Shown piece after piece: positions 1 to 16,200 of a stretch of DNA of 64,000 nucleotides (the first letter of the stretch is position 1; each line of letters starts with the position of its first letter). The stretch is from NCBI GenBank assembly GCA_031216445.1, contig CM062216.1, positions 10,195,001 to 10,259,000 on the forward strand, given 5' to 3'. The stretch is from Lateolabrax maculatus (lineage: Eukaryota > Chordata > Actinopteri > Acropomatiformes > Lateolabracidae). Both the position numbers and the translations under genes were made by a program. The notes under the pieces are model-generated. The model was not told the origin of the DNA. It saw nothing but the letters and a program-made list of their open reading frames with translations, and did not search any database.

Positions 1-1235
1 AGAGCGTTTCAAATGAATGTTATATACCATTTATATGTTTAATACACTGTCTGGAAAAAGCTGTTATGCTGTTAGCACATCTGGGCTACAGGGGCTATGA
101 TCGGTCAGTTTGTTTTATTTGTGTTTTGTCCTTCATGTTTCTGATGCTTACAGATTGTTAAAGTCCAACTGACATCACATTTAGTCGTCCCTTTTTGCAG
201 TCCAATGTACAGTTAATAGTTTTGCATTATTAAAAAGGAAGACAAAAAGGTCTTTGGGGATCATCGAATTAATGCAAAACTAGAGGCGGCCATCATGAAA
301 ATATACATTTCTCCCTTATGGTTTCTGAACACAGGGCAATTAATTTACAGCACAGATATCTATGTTGTAGCAATCTGAAATGGAATAATGTCAGTCATTA
401 ACAGTAAAGACATGATGGATTATAGAAATTTAAAGGAACGTAGAAGCATAAATTCTCCTTAAGGCAGATGAATTATATTCAGCCAAAATTGTGAAGGTCA
501 AATGCAATTTGCAGCCAGTGTTACTGTATCTCTTAATACTGTATTTTCCATTTTATGGCCTCCTTTAACACACATTATTTACGCTTTGTGCACAGGAGCA
601 CCATCATGCTGAAACAGCCACCACAAAGACATCAGCACAGGACCGTGTAGTATGTCAAGGTGGTCTGTAGCATTGAGACTTCCCTTCAGCAGAGCTAAGG
701 GACCTAACCCATACCATCAATCTTTTTCAATTCACCAATTTGCATTTGGCACCTACTCATTCATTCAGGTAATGTTCTCCTGGCATTCACTGCGCTCAGA
801 TTTGTCAGACTGCCAGTTGGTGAAGCGTGATTGATAACTTCAGAAAATGTTTTCTCCGCTCAACAGACAAAGGCTGCTGAGCTTCACACGACTCCAGCTG
901 AAACTTGGCACTGTGCATGGTGCTCTTTGGCTCGTGTATGGGTTTTCTGCCAAGGAAATGGATTTTATGCACCAAATGTTTCTTCCAGGGACTGTTTAGA
1001 AGTCAGCAGTGTGCGTTGAAAACAGACAGATTTAAAAATGTATATATGTTATAAGCTTCATCATTTGGTAGTCCTGTTCTGTCAACTGTCAAAATGCCTT
1101 TAGCTATGCTGGACAGTGCCGGTGTCTTGGGCCATTGGAAGTAACTGGCACATTTAAAAACTGTGTGATGCTTGTAGTACGTCTTCATCTAGAACAACAA
1201 AACAAGTGATGGGGATAAAATAAACTGCATCTTAC
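1..1235 (-). other. gpatch8 intron 4 (partial)
   Basis: Non-coding on both strands; only short chance reading frames with no recognisable domain. Nothing further seen. Confidence 0.7.
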
Positions 1236-4200
1236 CTCCATCTCCATCCGTCCCATCCCCATGACATCATACTTGAGGATGATGGGCACTGGGTCGGTAC
1301 GTCCTGAGGGAAAAGAGACAGAGAGAAGACTAGGTGAGTATTTGAGACTGGGACAGAGGGCCAGCTCGGAGACAGCCTGCTTTTAGAGCATAGGGTGCTG
1401 GGGTTAGAGAATTTTGCCTTGAAGTGCAAAGAGACCAGAAAGCTACAGTGAACCAAACACCAGCCATTCTCACAGCTTACTGCAGCCACCAAGTATAGAC
1501 CAATTTATCTAGCTTTCCTGTTTCATTTGACCTGGGTGCTTATTTGCACTTGGAATGAGTCGAATTAGCTGCAATTATTGTATTCCTGGTGAATTAAATG
1601 GAGTCAAGGGCATCAGGGTTGTTCAGCACTAGGTTTTACTATAAAAAGATAAAGTTCACTAGAAACAAGACTGTGAGCTTTAAGGCAATCTATTTACATA
1701 GCTTTTCAGTGTAGTTGTACCACCCACCACCCCTCCTCCACCAGTTCGCTGCAGTCCTGTTAAACCAGAATGCCAAGTTTATCAAGGACGCTACAGCTTG
1801 AGGGACTGTGTGTGGTGTGTGTGTGTAAGTGAAGGGAGTTGCAACAGGCCTGCGCAGCTGCTCTCACTGCTCACAGAGCGCCACTGCGACATCCTCCATG
1901 AGGGGAACAAAGCCTCCCAATATTATCTAAGGCCTATTGCATCATCTCTTTCTGAAATGTCACAAGGCTGGCTGACCCCTTGCAAGCCCCTTCACTGTCC
2001 TGATGTCCAAATCTGTTCCCTTGTCCCAGGCCCCCTTCCTCATCATAACTGGAGCTGAAAGATTATTTTCCTCTGTCTACTTAAGCTATGTTACGTAAGC
2101 TGTGAAAAGAGCTAGATCGGAAGGAAATTAACTGTAGAAAAATAAACAAACCAAAGACAACCAAAAAAACAGAATGAAACATTAAAGATATAAAATATAT
2201 AAAAATCAAAACTACTTTGGAGATTGACACAGAATTGCTTAATCCACTCATAATCAGCCAAACAAAGCAGAGAGAAAGACAGAGTAAAATTAAAAAAGGA
2301 CACAAGCACTGAACTACAGCAGAGTGATGTCACAGGCCAGGTATCGCCATGGTGACAGTGCAAGGGATGGGGATACTTACCTGGTAAAACATGGGTATGG
2401 GTAGGAGGAGAAGGAAGGGAAGGACAGACAGACAGATAGACAGGGGAATCTCAACACAAAAGGCATAAAAAGAATTTGGACTAGTCTGCTGCTCCTGTTG
2501 CCAGCCAGATACAACAATCGATCTTACTGATAGTGATTATCAATTCAGTTTGGTTTCAGTTTTTTTCCTCCCAGATATTTAACTTAGTATTTTTTCATGA
2601 ATCAATATTCTATGTATACCATTGGGCATATGGAATATTTACAAGTATTGGGCTTGGGTCAAATAGGGCAGGTAGATTAAATTAAATTAAATTAGAATAG
2701 AAATGAAGGGTTTTCTCCCAATAAGAGAGGCTAATACCATACATTTTTCCACTGTCCTGCCAAAGTAATACTTTGAGCCAAAAAGAGCCCTGAGACAGCA
2801 TGTATAATGTACTCAGAATGCAATTACTTATTACTTTAAATAAGGATACTTCCTGGAACATTCTTACCTTTCTGCACAAAGGAAGGTAAGAACATTATTT
2901 GATGTAAATATCATTCCTCTGCTTTCTTTGAGTAATTTAGTCATCACAGCCCAATGACATATTAATTCTGAAATCATAGATGCATGGGCATTGTAACATA
3001 TAATGGCCTGCCTGGACTCCCAGTCCCACTGCAGTGTCTGGCAGCTGGGTGGGCTTTTAACTGATTGCATGATTGTGGAGGCCTTATTCCACTGAGGAAG
3101 TGAGAAGAGAGGACTGACCGTGTGATATCTAGATCACAAGGCTAGCTACTGATGTGTGTTCACACCCACAGTGGTAGAGAAGTGAAACCAAAAAAGGGGG
3201 TTGGTCTGTTAGCCAGCCACTGCAGTAGTCTGTCTTAATGGAGTCACAAGCCAGGCCCAGAATTAAATATTAATGAACAATTACAATCATCCCAAACTAT
3301 CACCAATCTTTAAACACAGTGACAATACTTCCACATTACCCATTCCAGTGGAAAAGAAAGGGACCAGACAAAAACAATGTGCATCTAAATCACAGGGTGT
3401 GAATCACAAGGTTTAAAAAAACTGAAAACAAACAAAATGACAATGTTCTAAGAGTAATACATATGCATGATAATATACAAGCAGCAGAATGAGGACTAAT
3501 ACAGAGAGAATTGAAAGCCTATGTAGCATTGGTGCTCTGATGAGAGGAAAACAAAAAATGGGAGAAATTAAAAGAAAATAAAAAAAACAATTCAATTGGG
3601 GGATAAAATAACATTTACCACTAAGTTTACCATCAGCACAACATGGGCAGGATCAAATCGCTGTAAAAAAGAAACACCAATTGGTTAAGCAGGAAGATTG
3701 AGGCACATAGAGAGGGGAGGGTGGGGTTGGGAGTGTGGGTGGGGTTTAGGGGGGGTTTATTACCAGAGGGGCATCAGTGTGTCACCCCCACCCCCCTCAT
3801 CCCTTCACTCAGGGCTAGATGCTTACAGGGATTTCCTCTCACCACTCTCTCCCAACCACTCGTCCCAGTCCCCAGGCCCCTAGCCTGGCATCATCATCTT
3901 GCTCTCTCAACCAGAATGTGCCCCAAAGATACCAAACTACCACCCCTTACAACGTACACCATAAGTCCTGTATCCCTGTATCAGTAAAACCCCAGCAAAC
4001 CTTCATTTTTTACCTTTACCTAGTAGAAAAAATAAAAAACCCTATTTACTTTTGTGCTTTTGGAGGAGCTTTACTGGGTGAGGGAATGATTAAAAAAACA
4101 TCCGAGTCTGATTGCATATTAACTCCAACAGGTAAGGGTAAAAAGTTGTAAATCAAGTAACATTTTTTAAAATATGTGATCAAATATCTAGTCTGAGGTG

Positions 4201-7200
4201 ACAGATGCCTCTAGGGACGACCACCATTTTCCCCCTTTGAGCTTTTTGCCTCGCAGACGCTTGTCAGCCCAGTTAGTAAATCTCCCTGAGATTCTTTCAT
4301 TTCCTCGCTAGCCTACAGCCAGCAAGCTTGTTTTGAGATGTGCTTAACCTCGGAACAAGTGAACACATGACACACACAAAATGTACCTGAGGAAAGAGCC
4401 AGCAAGGCTTTGAGCAGTGCTTAGAGCAGGTTCTGCATTGCTATTTAGCAGCAGTTTTACCAAAGTACACTTGAAAATGTGACCTGCGCACCCATCTGGA
4501 GTGTTACATTTCACTCTATCATGTGAAAGTAGTTGTTCAGTGTGTTACCTCCAACACTGCTTAAAGCCCCAGGTGAGTGTGACAGTTTGAGACAGGCAAG
4601 AGTGCAACTCTGGGACAAACATGCTGTGCAGGAGGGGCAAAGAAACAGGGGGAGGACGGGACCGTGTAACCATGGGGACAGAGACATTCGGGGTGTAGAA
4701 GTGTGGTGAGGTTTTCCCTGTAAGTTGACTCTATGGCCCGGTCAGTAACGGACACACTCACACAAACACACACACATCTCAGTCCCACATAATGACCACA
4801 CACATACACACATGTTTCACAGGTTTGGAGGTAGAAACAGGCAAACAAGCAGAGGGGGGAAAAACGTGTCTACTCTGCAAGCCATTCAAAGTCTGAGCCG
4901 TGGTTACAGCCAATCAGATACCCGACAGCAGCAACGGAAACTCAAAGAGGAAAAAAAAATCTAACATATGTGGAGATGATGATTCTAAGGGATGTGATGG
5001 AATCATGGCTTCCTAAATCTATCTTGATTTAAAATGGATTTTTGTTCTTTGTTCAAATCGAAGCACTTTACACTTGTGCAGATTGAAATAAAGGTTTAGT
5101 GATTATGAAGCAAAGAGGAGGAAGCTGACAGAGGCCATTAGCCTACAGTACACTGTAAAAGGGGTGTTACATTGAGGTCAACTGCAGAGTGGGAGAAAGA
5201 AAACACACCCACACACACACATACTGACATACAGAGGGGATCCAACAAACCTTACCTAAAAAGGGGCAAAAAGGACAAAAGAAGAATAAGAACAAAGTCA
5301 ATACAGTGAAAAACTTAAAAAGGGGACACAATGCTTTCACTTAAAAATTCAAAAACCTTCTCTTCTGGCAAGGTGGACAGGAAAGGAGAGGCAGATTATG
5401 ATGATTATCCAGCAGACCTCAATGAGATGCAAAGGTGCACTTTGTCGTGAGCCTACTCCTAAGTGCATTAGCAAATTTGAGCAGAGATAGTGGGGCTCCA
5501 ACACTAGGCCATTAATTCCTACACAACAACTGGACACACTTTGCCGCAGTCTCATCTGCCCACAAAGCAGGATGCTTACATAACCACACATCAGTGGTGC
5601 CAGAGGCAAAAACAAGAGCACAGTCAGCCCCTGCAACTTGTTCTCTCCTCAACACAAAGCACACATCTTTATCACATTAAAAAGATGCTATTCAGCTGTT
5701 CAAGGCCAGATGGAAATAAACAACGATGAAATAAGCTCAGAAATTACTGCTGTGTTGTTACTCTCCATACACTTGTCAGCCTGCCCAGAATGAAGCAGCG
5801 TCCCGTTCTACTCTGGTCCCTGGCCAGAGTAGACCGGGCTTAGAATACCTATGAGACGACGCAGGGAACCAAAGCCATATATGTACATGAACAAGAGGTG
5901 CTAGGGCAGCCACGACACAGCTCAACAGCCAGTCCTCAGAACTGTGCGTCTCTGGTAGCTCACCAATACACATAATCAACGTTTAATGTCTAAATGCCAG
6001 ACCACAACATGTCAGGGTTCTGCCTGTAAGACTACTCCCACACTGAGGCAAACAAATTAACATCTATATATGAAAATGACTTTTCAGATGACACTAAAAC
6101 TTTCTTCTTCCTCCTCCTCCTCCTCTGCTTTTGGTCAGCAAACAACAAAATGAAGCACTACAGCCATCATCTGGTAAAGTAAGGACGCACACAGCCTGGT
6201 TACTCTGCCAAGTCACAGCAAGGTAAACCTCTGATTTGCTCCGAATGAGCACGTATACACTACTGTATGTTTCAAAACAGTCAAGCACACAATTCAGGAG
6301 TTCTCACAGACATAGTTTTCTGTCTGTTGTCAGACAATAGCACAGACAACTACAAATCTCAGAACCATCAACCCAACGAAAACTTTTCAATAATCTAACT
6401 ATGCTGCCTACAAATAAAATAAAGCAGCACATGTCTGAACAAAGACGACCCCTATATGTTCATGTTTAAAGCTATAACTTGTCTATACTTTGAGCGTGTG
6501 CTGGAGACTCAATTTGCAGAACAAACTGTATGTTTCTCAATAAAATGCTGATATTGAACAAGTGTTACCGCTGGGTTTACAGGGAGCGCAATCACTTGTG
6601 CAAGAGTTGCAAATGAGCAACATAAAGAAAGGAAGTGGACAGAAATGACTGGATTAGAGTTATATAAATGAAAAAGATAGATCTGAGGTTAAAATGGTAT
6701 GGGCCAAGAAGATTGAAAAGAACATGGCGGAGGAGGTAGACCAAACTAAATGCCAGAAATTAGCTCCATTCTTAGCAGACTGCAAGGACTCATTGGCCTG
6801 CCAGTGGTGACATCACTCAAGGACAATGCTATGCATCATCCTCTTTGGAGAAAGTGCAGGGAAGGGTGAGGCTATGAAGAAAAAGAAATAAAGATACTGA
6901 TGAGGAGAGGAAAGAGCGTGAAGAGACAGGAAGAGGCTCAGTGGAAACATGCCAGGGCTCTGCACCACTGCCTCTGAGCCAATGAGCCTATGAGCACCGC
7001 AGGGTCAAGCTAATGAGGTGCTGACGTTAGCCAAGACCCACCCACATACTCAGCTCTGTTCGGCCTGCTCCCTCTTACAGCACGTCAATATCAACTGGGC
7101 CATCTAATTACAGCTGTCTCCAGAAAGTAAACCTCTTTAATGCAGCTTTCTAGTTGAAAGCTTTCTACCTTTTGCAGAATTAGTTCAATGTGCAGAGCTT

Positions 7201-10200
7201 ACAGAGCATTTTTATGGTACAGCTTTCACTACACTCAAGAGACCACAATCTTCTATCTTAAAATAAAAGAGAAAACTTCTTGTGCACACAGATTTTCAAA
7301 AAGTGAATTTTATACAGACTATAAAGACTTACGCTGACACTGTGCATCTAGTAAAACACAAAGACACAATCCAATCCTGATCTGTAATTGCAAATACAAC
7401 TAGACTGGTTGACTAGAGTCAACCATGTGCTCTTCATTATCACTTCTGTATCACTGACCTAAAGGAAAATAAACACGTTTCAAAAGAGAAATAACTTTAA
7501 GCTCCTGTAACCAAGACACAAACCTAGCAATGTAATCAGATCAGAGGATGTTTGTTTTTAACCAAGGGCTCAGAGAAAGATCTGGAGAAGGTATGAGTCT
7601 TACATGCTGGCACATCAGCAATCCAGACCCCCTTTTCCCAAAGCTGGTTGGTTACAAACAACTGGATGTGAACAAAACTGTATCTAATCAAATTGTGGAG
7701 GGGAAAAAGTCCACTTTAATCTGAATAGCTGTAAACTAAATGCATCATTGGAAGACAAATAAACGCTTCACTTCCATCTCTCAACCCCTAGGGCCCCTGT
7801 CCCTCCTGTTTTGATCCTTTACAAGGCCTTGGGAACATTCTCCTCCCTCTTCAAGTTCGAGGGGAACAGCAGCATGAGAGCTACAGGAACAACTGGAAAG
7901 ATGTTTAAATAAAAATCAGTTTTACCCAGCAACAGACAAAAAGGGAGAGATCAGAGAAAGAATATGAAGAGAAAACAAAATTTGCTGATACAAAAAAACC
8001 TGGAAATGTGAGGGGAAAGAAAATGACAGAGGGTAGTGGCTCAGTACCACCAGCATACATTGAACATAGGTGTACAGAAGAGTGAGTCCTTACCCTGCAT
8101 GGATTTGCCAAGGCCTTGCCCCAACTTCCAGCCATGTTTCTGAAGCAGTCGGTGTCCGATGTTATCCTAGCAGAGAGAAGAGAGGAGAAAAAAACCAAAA
8201 ATATTCCAATAATAAGAGGAGCTTTTCCCCGTGGGCATTGATCAAAAAACAAACAAACAAACAAAATAAAATAAAAAGACTCAGATCACGCTATCATCAT
8301 CAGCACAACCACCACCACCATCACCATCATCATTATCGTCATCCACATCACCTACAGCGTGTAACATCAGTGTCTTCCAGCACAAGGAGTGGTAAGGGAG
8401 TTTGGGGGTTGGGGGGAGATAGAGGGTGGGAGACTGAGAGGAAGGGTAGGTTTTCCACTATGATGAATATGTAGGGGCTTTGTGTAGCCTGTTAACTACA
8501 GGATACCCTCCGACTGTAGGAGTGCAGTTTAAAAACCTTTATTTTTTTAAAAAAAAAAAGGTAAATCAATTGGGCGTGAGCATTTCTATTTTTTTTGGAT
8601 GATAAAGATAACACATCAAGTCACATCCACTAACTGAGAAGTTAAGAGGAGGAGGAGGAGGAGGAAGGAGAGGGCAATATATGTATCACACGCATACATA
8701 TATGAACCACTACAGAGCAAGATCTTAGTACACAAAGAAAAGTGACACAGAACAGGTATGGAAATCTTGCATTAACAAAACAAGACCAGAAACTCCAAGC
8801 TTGCTGTGATTCTGTAACCATGACAAGGGGAGCACCATGAAACATATGAAGCTGTCACAAAAAAATATAGCAAGAGGAAGAGACAGAAGTGGAGCTAGTG
8901 GGCCTTGGATTACCATTACAAGGCCCAGGGTGGACAGTTATGCACGTGTGAGGGGATATGTGGGTGTGCAGGTGAAGAGAGGGAGACATTGTGTGCATGT
9001 AGCCCCATTAGATATACAAGAAATAGCTATTGTGCATGTATTGGACACCTCCAGCATCTCAGGTCTGTTATCAATGGTCTGGTCCCAACCACGTTCACAC
9101 TATTATCAGACACATATTTAGGGTGTTAGCATGCATCTAACTTGATCAATTAATAGACATCATCAGTACTCATAACTATAAAACATACTAGATGTAAGTT
9201 AACTAGATCTGAGCAAACATACATGTACTTACAGTGGCTACAACAAACAGGGAGACTTTTTTGACAGTGGATTTCTGCACTGAGGCCATCCACTTTAAAG
9301 TATTAATTTGCTGCTTTTCTTTTAATACTAATGATTGCTATGATAAAGTATATAAACACTATGTGTGTGGAAAAAGTCAGGCAACTGATAATGACTCAGA
9401 GAGGCTAGAGGAGTCCAAGAACATACACAACAGGAATTCCTAGCACACTCTGGGGCAAAATATGCATGTCTGAGACCGTTATATCACTAGTATGGGTCAG
9501 CAAGAAAACAAAAACATTAAGTGAAATGCAAGACCGTCCCACCACTACACACTACAGTACATCCTCAAGCACAAATAAACAGGAAACAATGAGGTTTCTT
9601 AATAAGTAGTGTTTTTCTGTTGTGATTATAACTATTCCAAGCTTGTCTAACATTCACCATAGTGCTGCATTCTACCAAAAAACATACAAACCAAACAAAA
9701 AGGATATTTATAATCACAAAGAGATTGACATCAACTTTCACAAACAGAAAGTGAAGGGGTTGGAACAAAACAGCATGCAGCTTTTTGTTAAGTAATTTTA
9801 ACAAAAAGGATCGTCGGTGTTAGTAGCGCACTGTGAATGGTACACATACAGAGGAGTGGGGCGGGTGGGGGTGGAGGGTGGGTTAACAAAACTTCAACTG
9901 TGTTAGTTTCAGGTGGATCAGGCACAGAGAAGAAGGTGATGGCTCAACAGGGCTCAATTAGTTCTCTTTGACAAAGAGGAGGTCGGGACGGGGGCAAAAC
10001 AGAGCAGGCTGAGCCATGATGTAGGTATGTTACTAGGGTGGTGGAGGTGAGCTGGGCTTGAATGGGTTAGTGCATGTGAAGGGGAGTGGTAGTCACACAC
10101 ACAGCACACACCGCATCTCCGCCCACAAGGTCTCATTGGAATACATTTGGCGTAATCCTCTTGTCAACCACTGTTGGTATATCAGAGCAAACTGTTGCCT

Positions 10201-13200
10201 TCCTTTGCCCCATTTAATATTACTGGAAGAAAAAAAAAAAGTATGCCAGTTGAAATGCCACTTCACCATCACGATGACTAGAGTAAATATATCCAAAACA
10301 TCTTGCTGTTGTTTGCCTCTAATACCCTGAAGAGAGGCAAAGCAGTTTAATTTCCTGTTTATGTTAGGGCCTGGTATTTTTCCCCCTCCATTTCATGGAT
10401 GTATGAGCTGCGCTTACTCTAGGTGACTGTCAGATCCCTTCCACTGAGGGATAAGATAAGAACGGAATCTGTGCTGGGCCTCGCATGGTGAGAAGAAAAC
10501 TGGAGACTGCCTGTCTGTATCATAACTAGGACATTAAAGTATAAATTAACATGCTAACGATGTGTATGAGATGTCCCTGCCTGGCAGTTCCTGGACATGT
10601 CATAAGATAAACAGAATTAGAGGCTATATGGCTGATAGAGTGTTTTGCCTTCTCCCTAGTGGACATCATGTCCCCTGACTTCACTGTGTAGGAAAACACT
10701 GCAGAATTTGCTGCAGTGAACGCCTCCCCTCCAACCGACATTGGGTATGCTTCTGTCCCTTACTGCAGTATTATGGTGCAATAACACTCTACACATGAAC
10801 ATTTATATTGATTTGGAGGATTAGCTGATCTATGAGGCTTGGAGCAAGGAGGAAAATAAAATGCACCCTCAACTGGCCGCCTGAGAAAAACTCTTGCTCA
10901 GCCTCTACACAATCCCTTTTAGCTAATTTGTTTTTTTTTGATCACGGAAGTCAGAGAAGTCTGATCAAGGGCTGTGCAATGAAATGTAAACCTCTGCAAG
11001 CTAATAGAACATAAGCCCTACCTTAAATTAAACGTGTTTCCTCTTCCCAATTTTCTTTTTATCTCAGTGAGATTTGAAAACAAAATAAAAACGAGAAGGG
11101 CAGGTTGGATGAGGCACCAGTCGCAACTGCTGACACTAATAAAGAGATTAGTTCAAAATGAGCTCAGCAAAGGTTAGAGGGCGGAGATGAGGCGCAGACT
11201 GTGTGTTGAACAACAGATGAGTGCACCAAAAGAATAGACAGACAGACGGATGAAAGCAACGACGGCGAGTCCAACAGCAGTGCAAGTGGAGTGAAAGCAT
11301 TTCCATACGAACCTGGCTTTAAAATACTGGGCTGTCAAAAAAACAGTCACACGTGACACAACGTAAGAAACCGGCCAAACGCTTTCAACTGCAATTCTGC
11401 TAGCTTCTCTAGTTCTTAAAAATGCAAATCTCTTTCTGCTTTTAAACAAACATAATACTGTATACAAACAGAAAAGGTAGGCATGTCAATAAAATCCACC
11501 AACTGACTGTTAATACAGGAGAAAGAAAAATAGAAAATGTTATCCAAACAAAAGAGATCTACAAGAGGGGGTTTTAAAGGTGTGCACTGTGCTGTCATCG
11601 GCACAGTGCATGGCAAAAGATATGGGTAAGGGAAGTGATATGCAGGGGACTCCACCTAGAGACCTCAGAGTATTAAGGAATCTTATTGCTTCAGTCTATG
11701 CAGCCATTTGTGTGTGCACAGTATGGGTGTGTTCCTGTTTTTGTATAAGAAATTGCTCTGGTTCAGATTTCAGAAGGATGTAACACGGAACAGGCATATT
11801 AATCCACGAAAATGACTAAACCCAAATCACATATCTTTCCTTGAATGATCGCTTTCAAAAACAAATCGCACATTTTGCATGATCTGAGAGGAAAAATAGA
11901 CAGAGCCTTTAGGGAACTGTCTTGCAACAAGTGGGCTGCTGCAGTTACTTATCATCCTCTCTTGCGTTGCTGAGAAATGTGTTTTGGCAAGTGCTGGTGG
12001 TGGACAGGCCCTGTTTGTCTGCTGCTCGTCATAAACTCTTGCAGCTCCCTTGTGTTTGGTGCTCTGTACATTCCTGGTCAGTCTAATCTACTGCAGGTGT
12101 GATTTAATGGAAATAACTGTCTCAGTGCATCAAGAGCCAAACGACTAAAACAGAAGGCTCCTACTTCCTAGTACATGGAGGTAAGTGTAGATGTGTCAAA
12201 TTGAACATGAGGGGATTAAAGATTTCATTAACTAAGTGATGGGGAAAATGACAGAAGAGGAGTCAAATTAATATAAATGTTTAAATATAATAATTTCAAA
12301 ATAGATACTTACCTCATAATTCTGAAGGCCCAATTCATCAACTGGAAGTTTACCAAAGTGTAGTTTAGTTAAAAGCACTGAAGGCCAAAGTTTGAAGGGC
12401 TCCAATGTCTTTAAACAAAGACTGGAAGACTTGCATTCCCACTGAGTTTGAAGTAAGGTGGCCAGACTGGTTTACAGACAAATGTCTTTGCAAATTCTTT
12501 TGTTTAGGTTTTTTTTTTATTCCATTGCTGACAAACAAACAAAAAACACATTTGGAGGGCCTCTGCAATGACCTTGAAACTGCTGCTCACTGTGTTAAGA
12601 CAGGGTGCTAAATAAAGAGCTTGCAGTTGTAAAAAAACGAGGGCCGGGCTTTCTGAAATGATTGAGTTTAGCCCACAGAATAGGTGATAGAAGTCTGACA
12701 GTTACAAACAGTCAAATGTTTAGCTATAATGCAAAAAGCTACACATTTTATGTAACCAAAGTCTTGATGGGCCTCAGTAACTGTATTAGAGATTATTAGT
12801 AATGACTTCAACTTGGATAAAAAGAAACATAAAAACGGTATCTTCCTGTGGCCTGTTTCTTAGATTTCCAGTGTGTATGTGTGGTTTCTGTGGCTCTGAG
12901 GCTGCCCGCTGCATATCGCTCTGGGACAGGGTCAGGTAAGGGGAGGAGGGTAGATTGGAGGTACTGGAAGGGGCAGGAGACGTGGATAGGAATGAGTTTG
13001 GGAGGAAAACTGTAGTAGTGATTAGGACAGAGTGTTGAGAGAAAAGAGTACTGAATGCTACCAAGTTAACACATGCAATGCAAAAACAATGTTAGAGAGA
13101 AAGAGCAAAGACCAAAGGGGAAAGACAGAAAGAGAAAAAAGATCCCAATAAAGTACCACAGACCTCTAGCTGCCTATAGATCACACACAATAAGTGGCAG

Positions 13201-16200
13201 GGGAGGGGCTCCGAGAGGCTGGGCCGAAACATTCAGTAACAACTGCCAGATGTAACACTACCACCTCAGTGGTTTGCACTACGGAGGCAGGGACAGACCT
13301 GTATACCTAACAATGTCGTTACACACTGTATGTTAGTCTGTGTTATAACATTTAAAGTTTTAGTTATCTATTAAAGTACACTGTAGATCATACCTGGCAG
13401 TCCAGTTTGAGGCTATGCAGGTGTAGATACATCCCTCCTCGTCTTCTATTGATATTTTGGATGCTGTGAGGCATTCGGCTAGTTTGTTGATACACTTTGT
13501 ATTTCAAACATTTGTATTATGGAAACGCACCCGATGTCATGACAGATGTCACCAAATCCTCTAAAATGATCTTCATGATTAACAGTTTTAATTGGTGGCA
13601 AACTTTCATGGTTACTTGCCTGTGGATAAAAAGTCTGCCACCTTGTTCTTTGGGCATGCACTTTCCAAAGAGAATATGTCAGGTGTGTAAGTATTACTAC
13701 TGGTGACTAAGTGACAGCTGACGGCACCTCTGATGTGGCCATTTTTCCATGGATATGTGAAGAACTGTGTGATGCTGCAGCGCGGCCCTCAGCACCCCTC
13801 CACAAATAATAGCGCAGGAGCAAAAGAGCCACTCAAGCCAGGTGAGCAGGCCACCTCTCTCCTTTTCTTTTTCTCCCTCTCCACCACCCACACACGGGGG
13901 ATGTTTGTGTGCCTATGAGAAAGTGCGTCATACATAGAACTCAACCAGGATAGAGAATTTTAATATTCTTGGTTTACTAGATTCTAGCAATGGAAAAAAA
14001 CACATGTTCTGGCTACAAATATGATCATACAGTGGGAGAAATAAAAAATTTAAAATCACACATGTAAATTGTGTATTTCCTTTCAAGCAGGACATATGAA
14101 TATCACCACGGTCAGCAAGGATGACTGAATTTTCTGTTTAAAAACTTAACAAGTCACAGGCGTGGCAACATTCATTTGTAGCCTACATCTGTAGCTTGTT
14201 ATAAAAATCAGGTACTTTTTTTAAGTGATGTGAATGTTTAGTCTCAATTAATTTGTTGTCCAGAAATCCTGTAAATTGAAATCAATATGTTTGTATTATT
14301 TCAGTTGTTATATCGTTTTAATTTACGGTAGAGATTTACTTATGTTTATTCATGATTCAAATATCTATTTTTCTTAGGCTAGAAAATAGTCACATTGATT
14401 GTTTAAAACTTTCAGCAAGGAAAAACATGCCCTTTTCATTTTATACACTTTTAACGATTAATCAATTATTGATAATTGGCATGGCTGAAGACTGCTTAAG
14501 GAAACTGTAAACAAAAAAATTATTTTGAGGTATACATGGTTGCTGATGCTATCTGATTGGCTCACCAAGCACATCCATAATGTTGAGGAGAGGTGACCCT
14601 TACACAGGTAAGAGGAGTTTGGGCCTGCTCACCACAGTGCTTCAGAGACATAAGAGGGGATGGAGAGAGTGGGAAAGACAGAAAGAAGAGAGCTGCCTGC
14701 GCTATTATCTATGTGCCTCTTCAGCAAAAAATGCAGTCCCAGTTGCACAAGCACCATGCCAGCACAGAATGACAGAGGGTACTGTACACCGAATCACTGT
14801 GTAGTAGGGAGGGAGCGAGAGAGGTAGAGAGAGAATAGATGTAGATTGTGACAGTAGTGAAACAGAGAGAGAGAGAGACAGTCAGAGAAGCGTTACAAGG
14901 ACCCTAAAGATAGGAGTAAGAAAGCAGAGCGTGCAAATACAAACCGGATCATTGCTGCTTAGCTAATAGGGGCCAATTCGCTGCAGGAGAGAAATGTCGA
15001 ACACCCCAAGTTGTGTACAATAAGATAACTGTCCTATAGACACAAACACTATACACTAATATATCAATTCTAAAGCTACATAGAAACACACTCACTCAAA
15101 CACAAATGTAGCCATTCACACCATCTAATGTGCGGTCTCTTATTTGCTAAATGGAGTGGAGTAAGCACTGCCCACTTTTTATTAACAGACATATTGCAGC
15201 CACTGCTAAATAATCAGATATATAATTAATAACTCTAAACTAGTCAGGCTGTTTTCTGCCCTGCACCATGTGTTTATTCTTTCTGTTCTTGTTTAAAAGA
15301 GTTTCATTAATGGTCACAATGGATCATAGAAATATAACAAAACTACAGGGCTCTGTATAGCAACCTTACTCAAAGCAGCTACACATCCAGTATCTAGAGT
15401 AAAATCTGGTCATTTTAAAATACAGAATTTCTTCTGCAGAAATTTAAATTGGATGAACAGCTAGCGATTTAGAAAAACAGCCATTACTGACAGTGCTTTA
15501 TCCACTCCACGCTTTCAGAGTCATCTCATCTCATAGTGCTAAGATGACTAACAATGACTAATGGGAGACTGATACAAAAAAGTTTATCTGTAAACTCTAA
15601 ATTAAACAGGAAGATCTAGCATATACATCATCATTTTAACTGTCACACAGGAAATGGAATAGGCAGAGGACATGGGAAGTGGGAGGGACTTAAAGGGTAT
15701 TAATGGAGATGAGACAAGTGATTCTACAGGTTAGGTGGCAAGTGTGTTCAAGAAAACACTGGATGCATCTACATGGACAGAATGAAGTTAAAAAAAAAAT
15801 TTAAAAAAAGGTGTGGTTCTTATTTCTCCCTGGACCAATCATCCACTCAAACAGCTGGTCCAATGGTGCAGAATGATAGATGTAGTCTTACCGATTCGAT
15901 GGGCTTGTCCAGTGACGCCTGCTCCAGCTCCAACTGGCCTTCTTCATACTGGTCAAAGTGATTCCCACCCTGAGTGACACACATTTAAAAGTTTATTTTA
16001 GAAATATATCTGTCATTATTTAGTTCGTGACACCAGTTGTGGGGATTTGCCGTTTTTCTTTGCCTTATGTAATAGTAATCTGAATATCTTTGCATAGTTT
16101 GAGTATTTGTTGGACAAACCAAGCAACTTGGATTTTTATTATTCTTCTTGCCTTTTATTGAACAAATGATTCATTTATAAAATAACCGCCAGATTACTAT

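Noticed and set aside
8070..8474. 134-codon plus-strand frame rich in His and Lys
   Set aside because: Antisense to gpatch8 exon 3 and extends into CAC/CAT simple repeat; no protein-like pattern.
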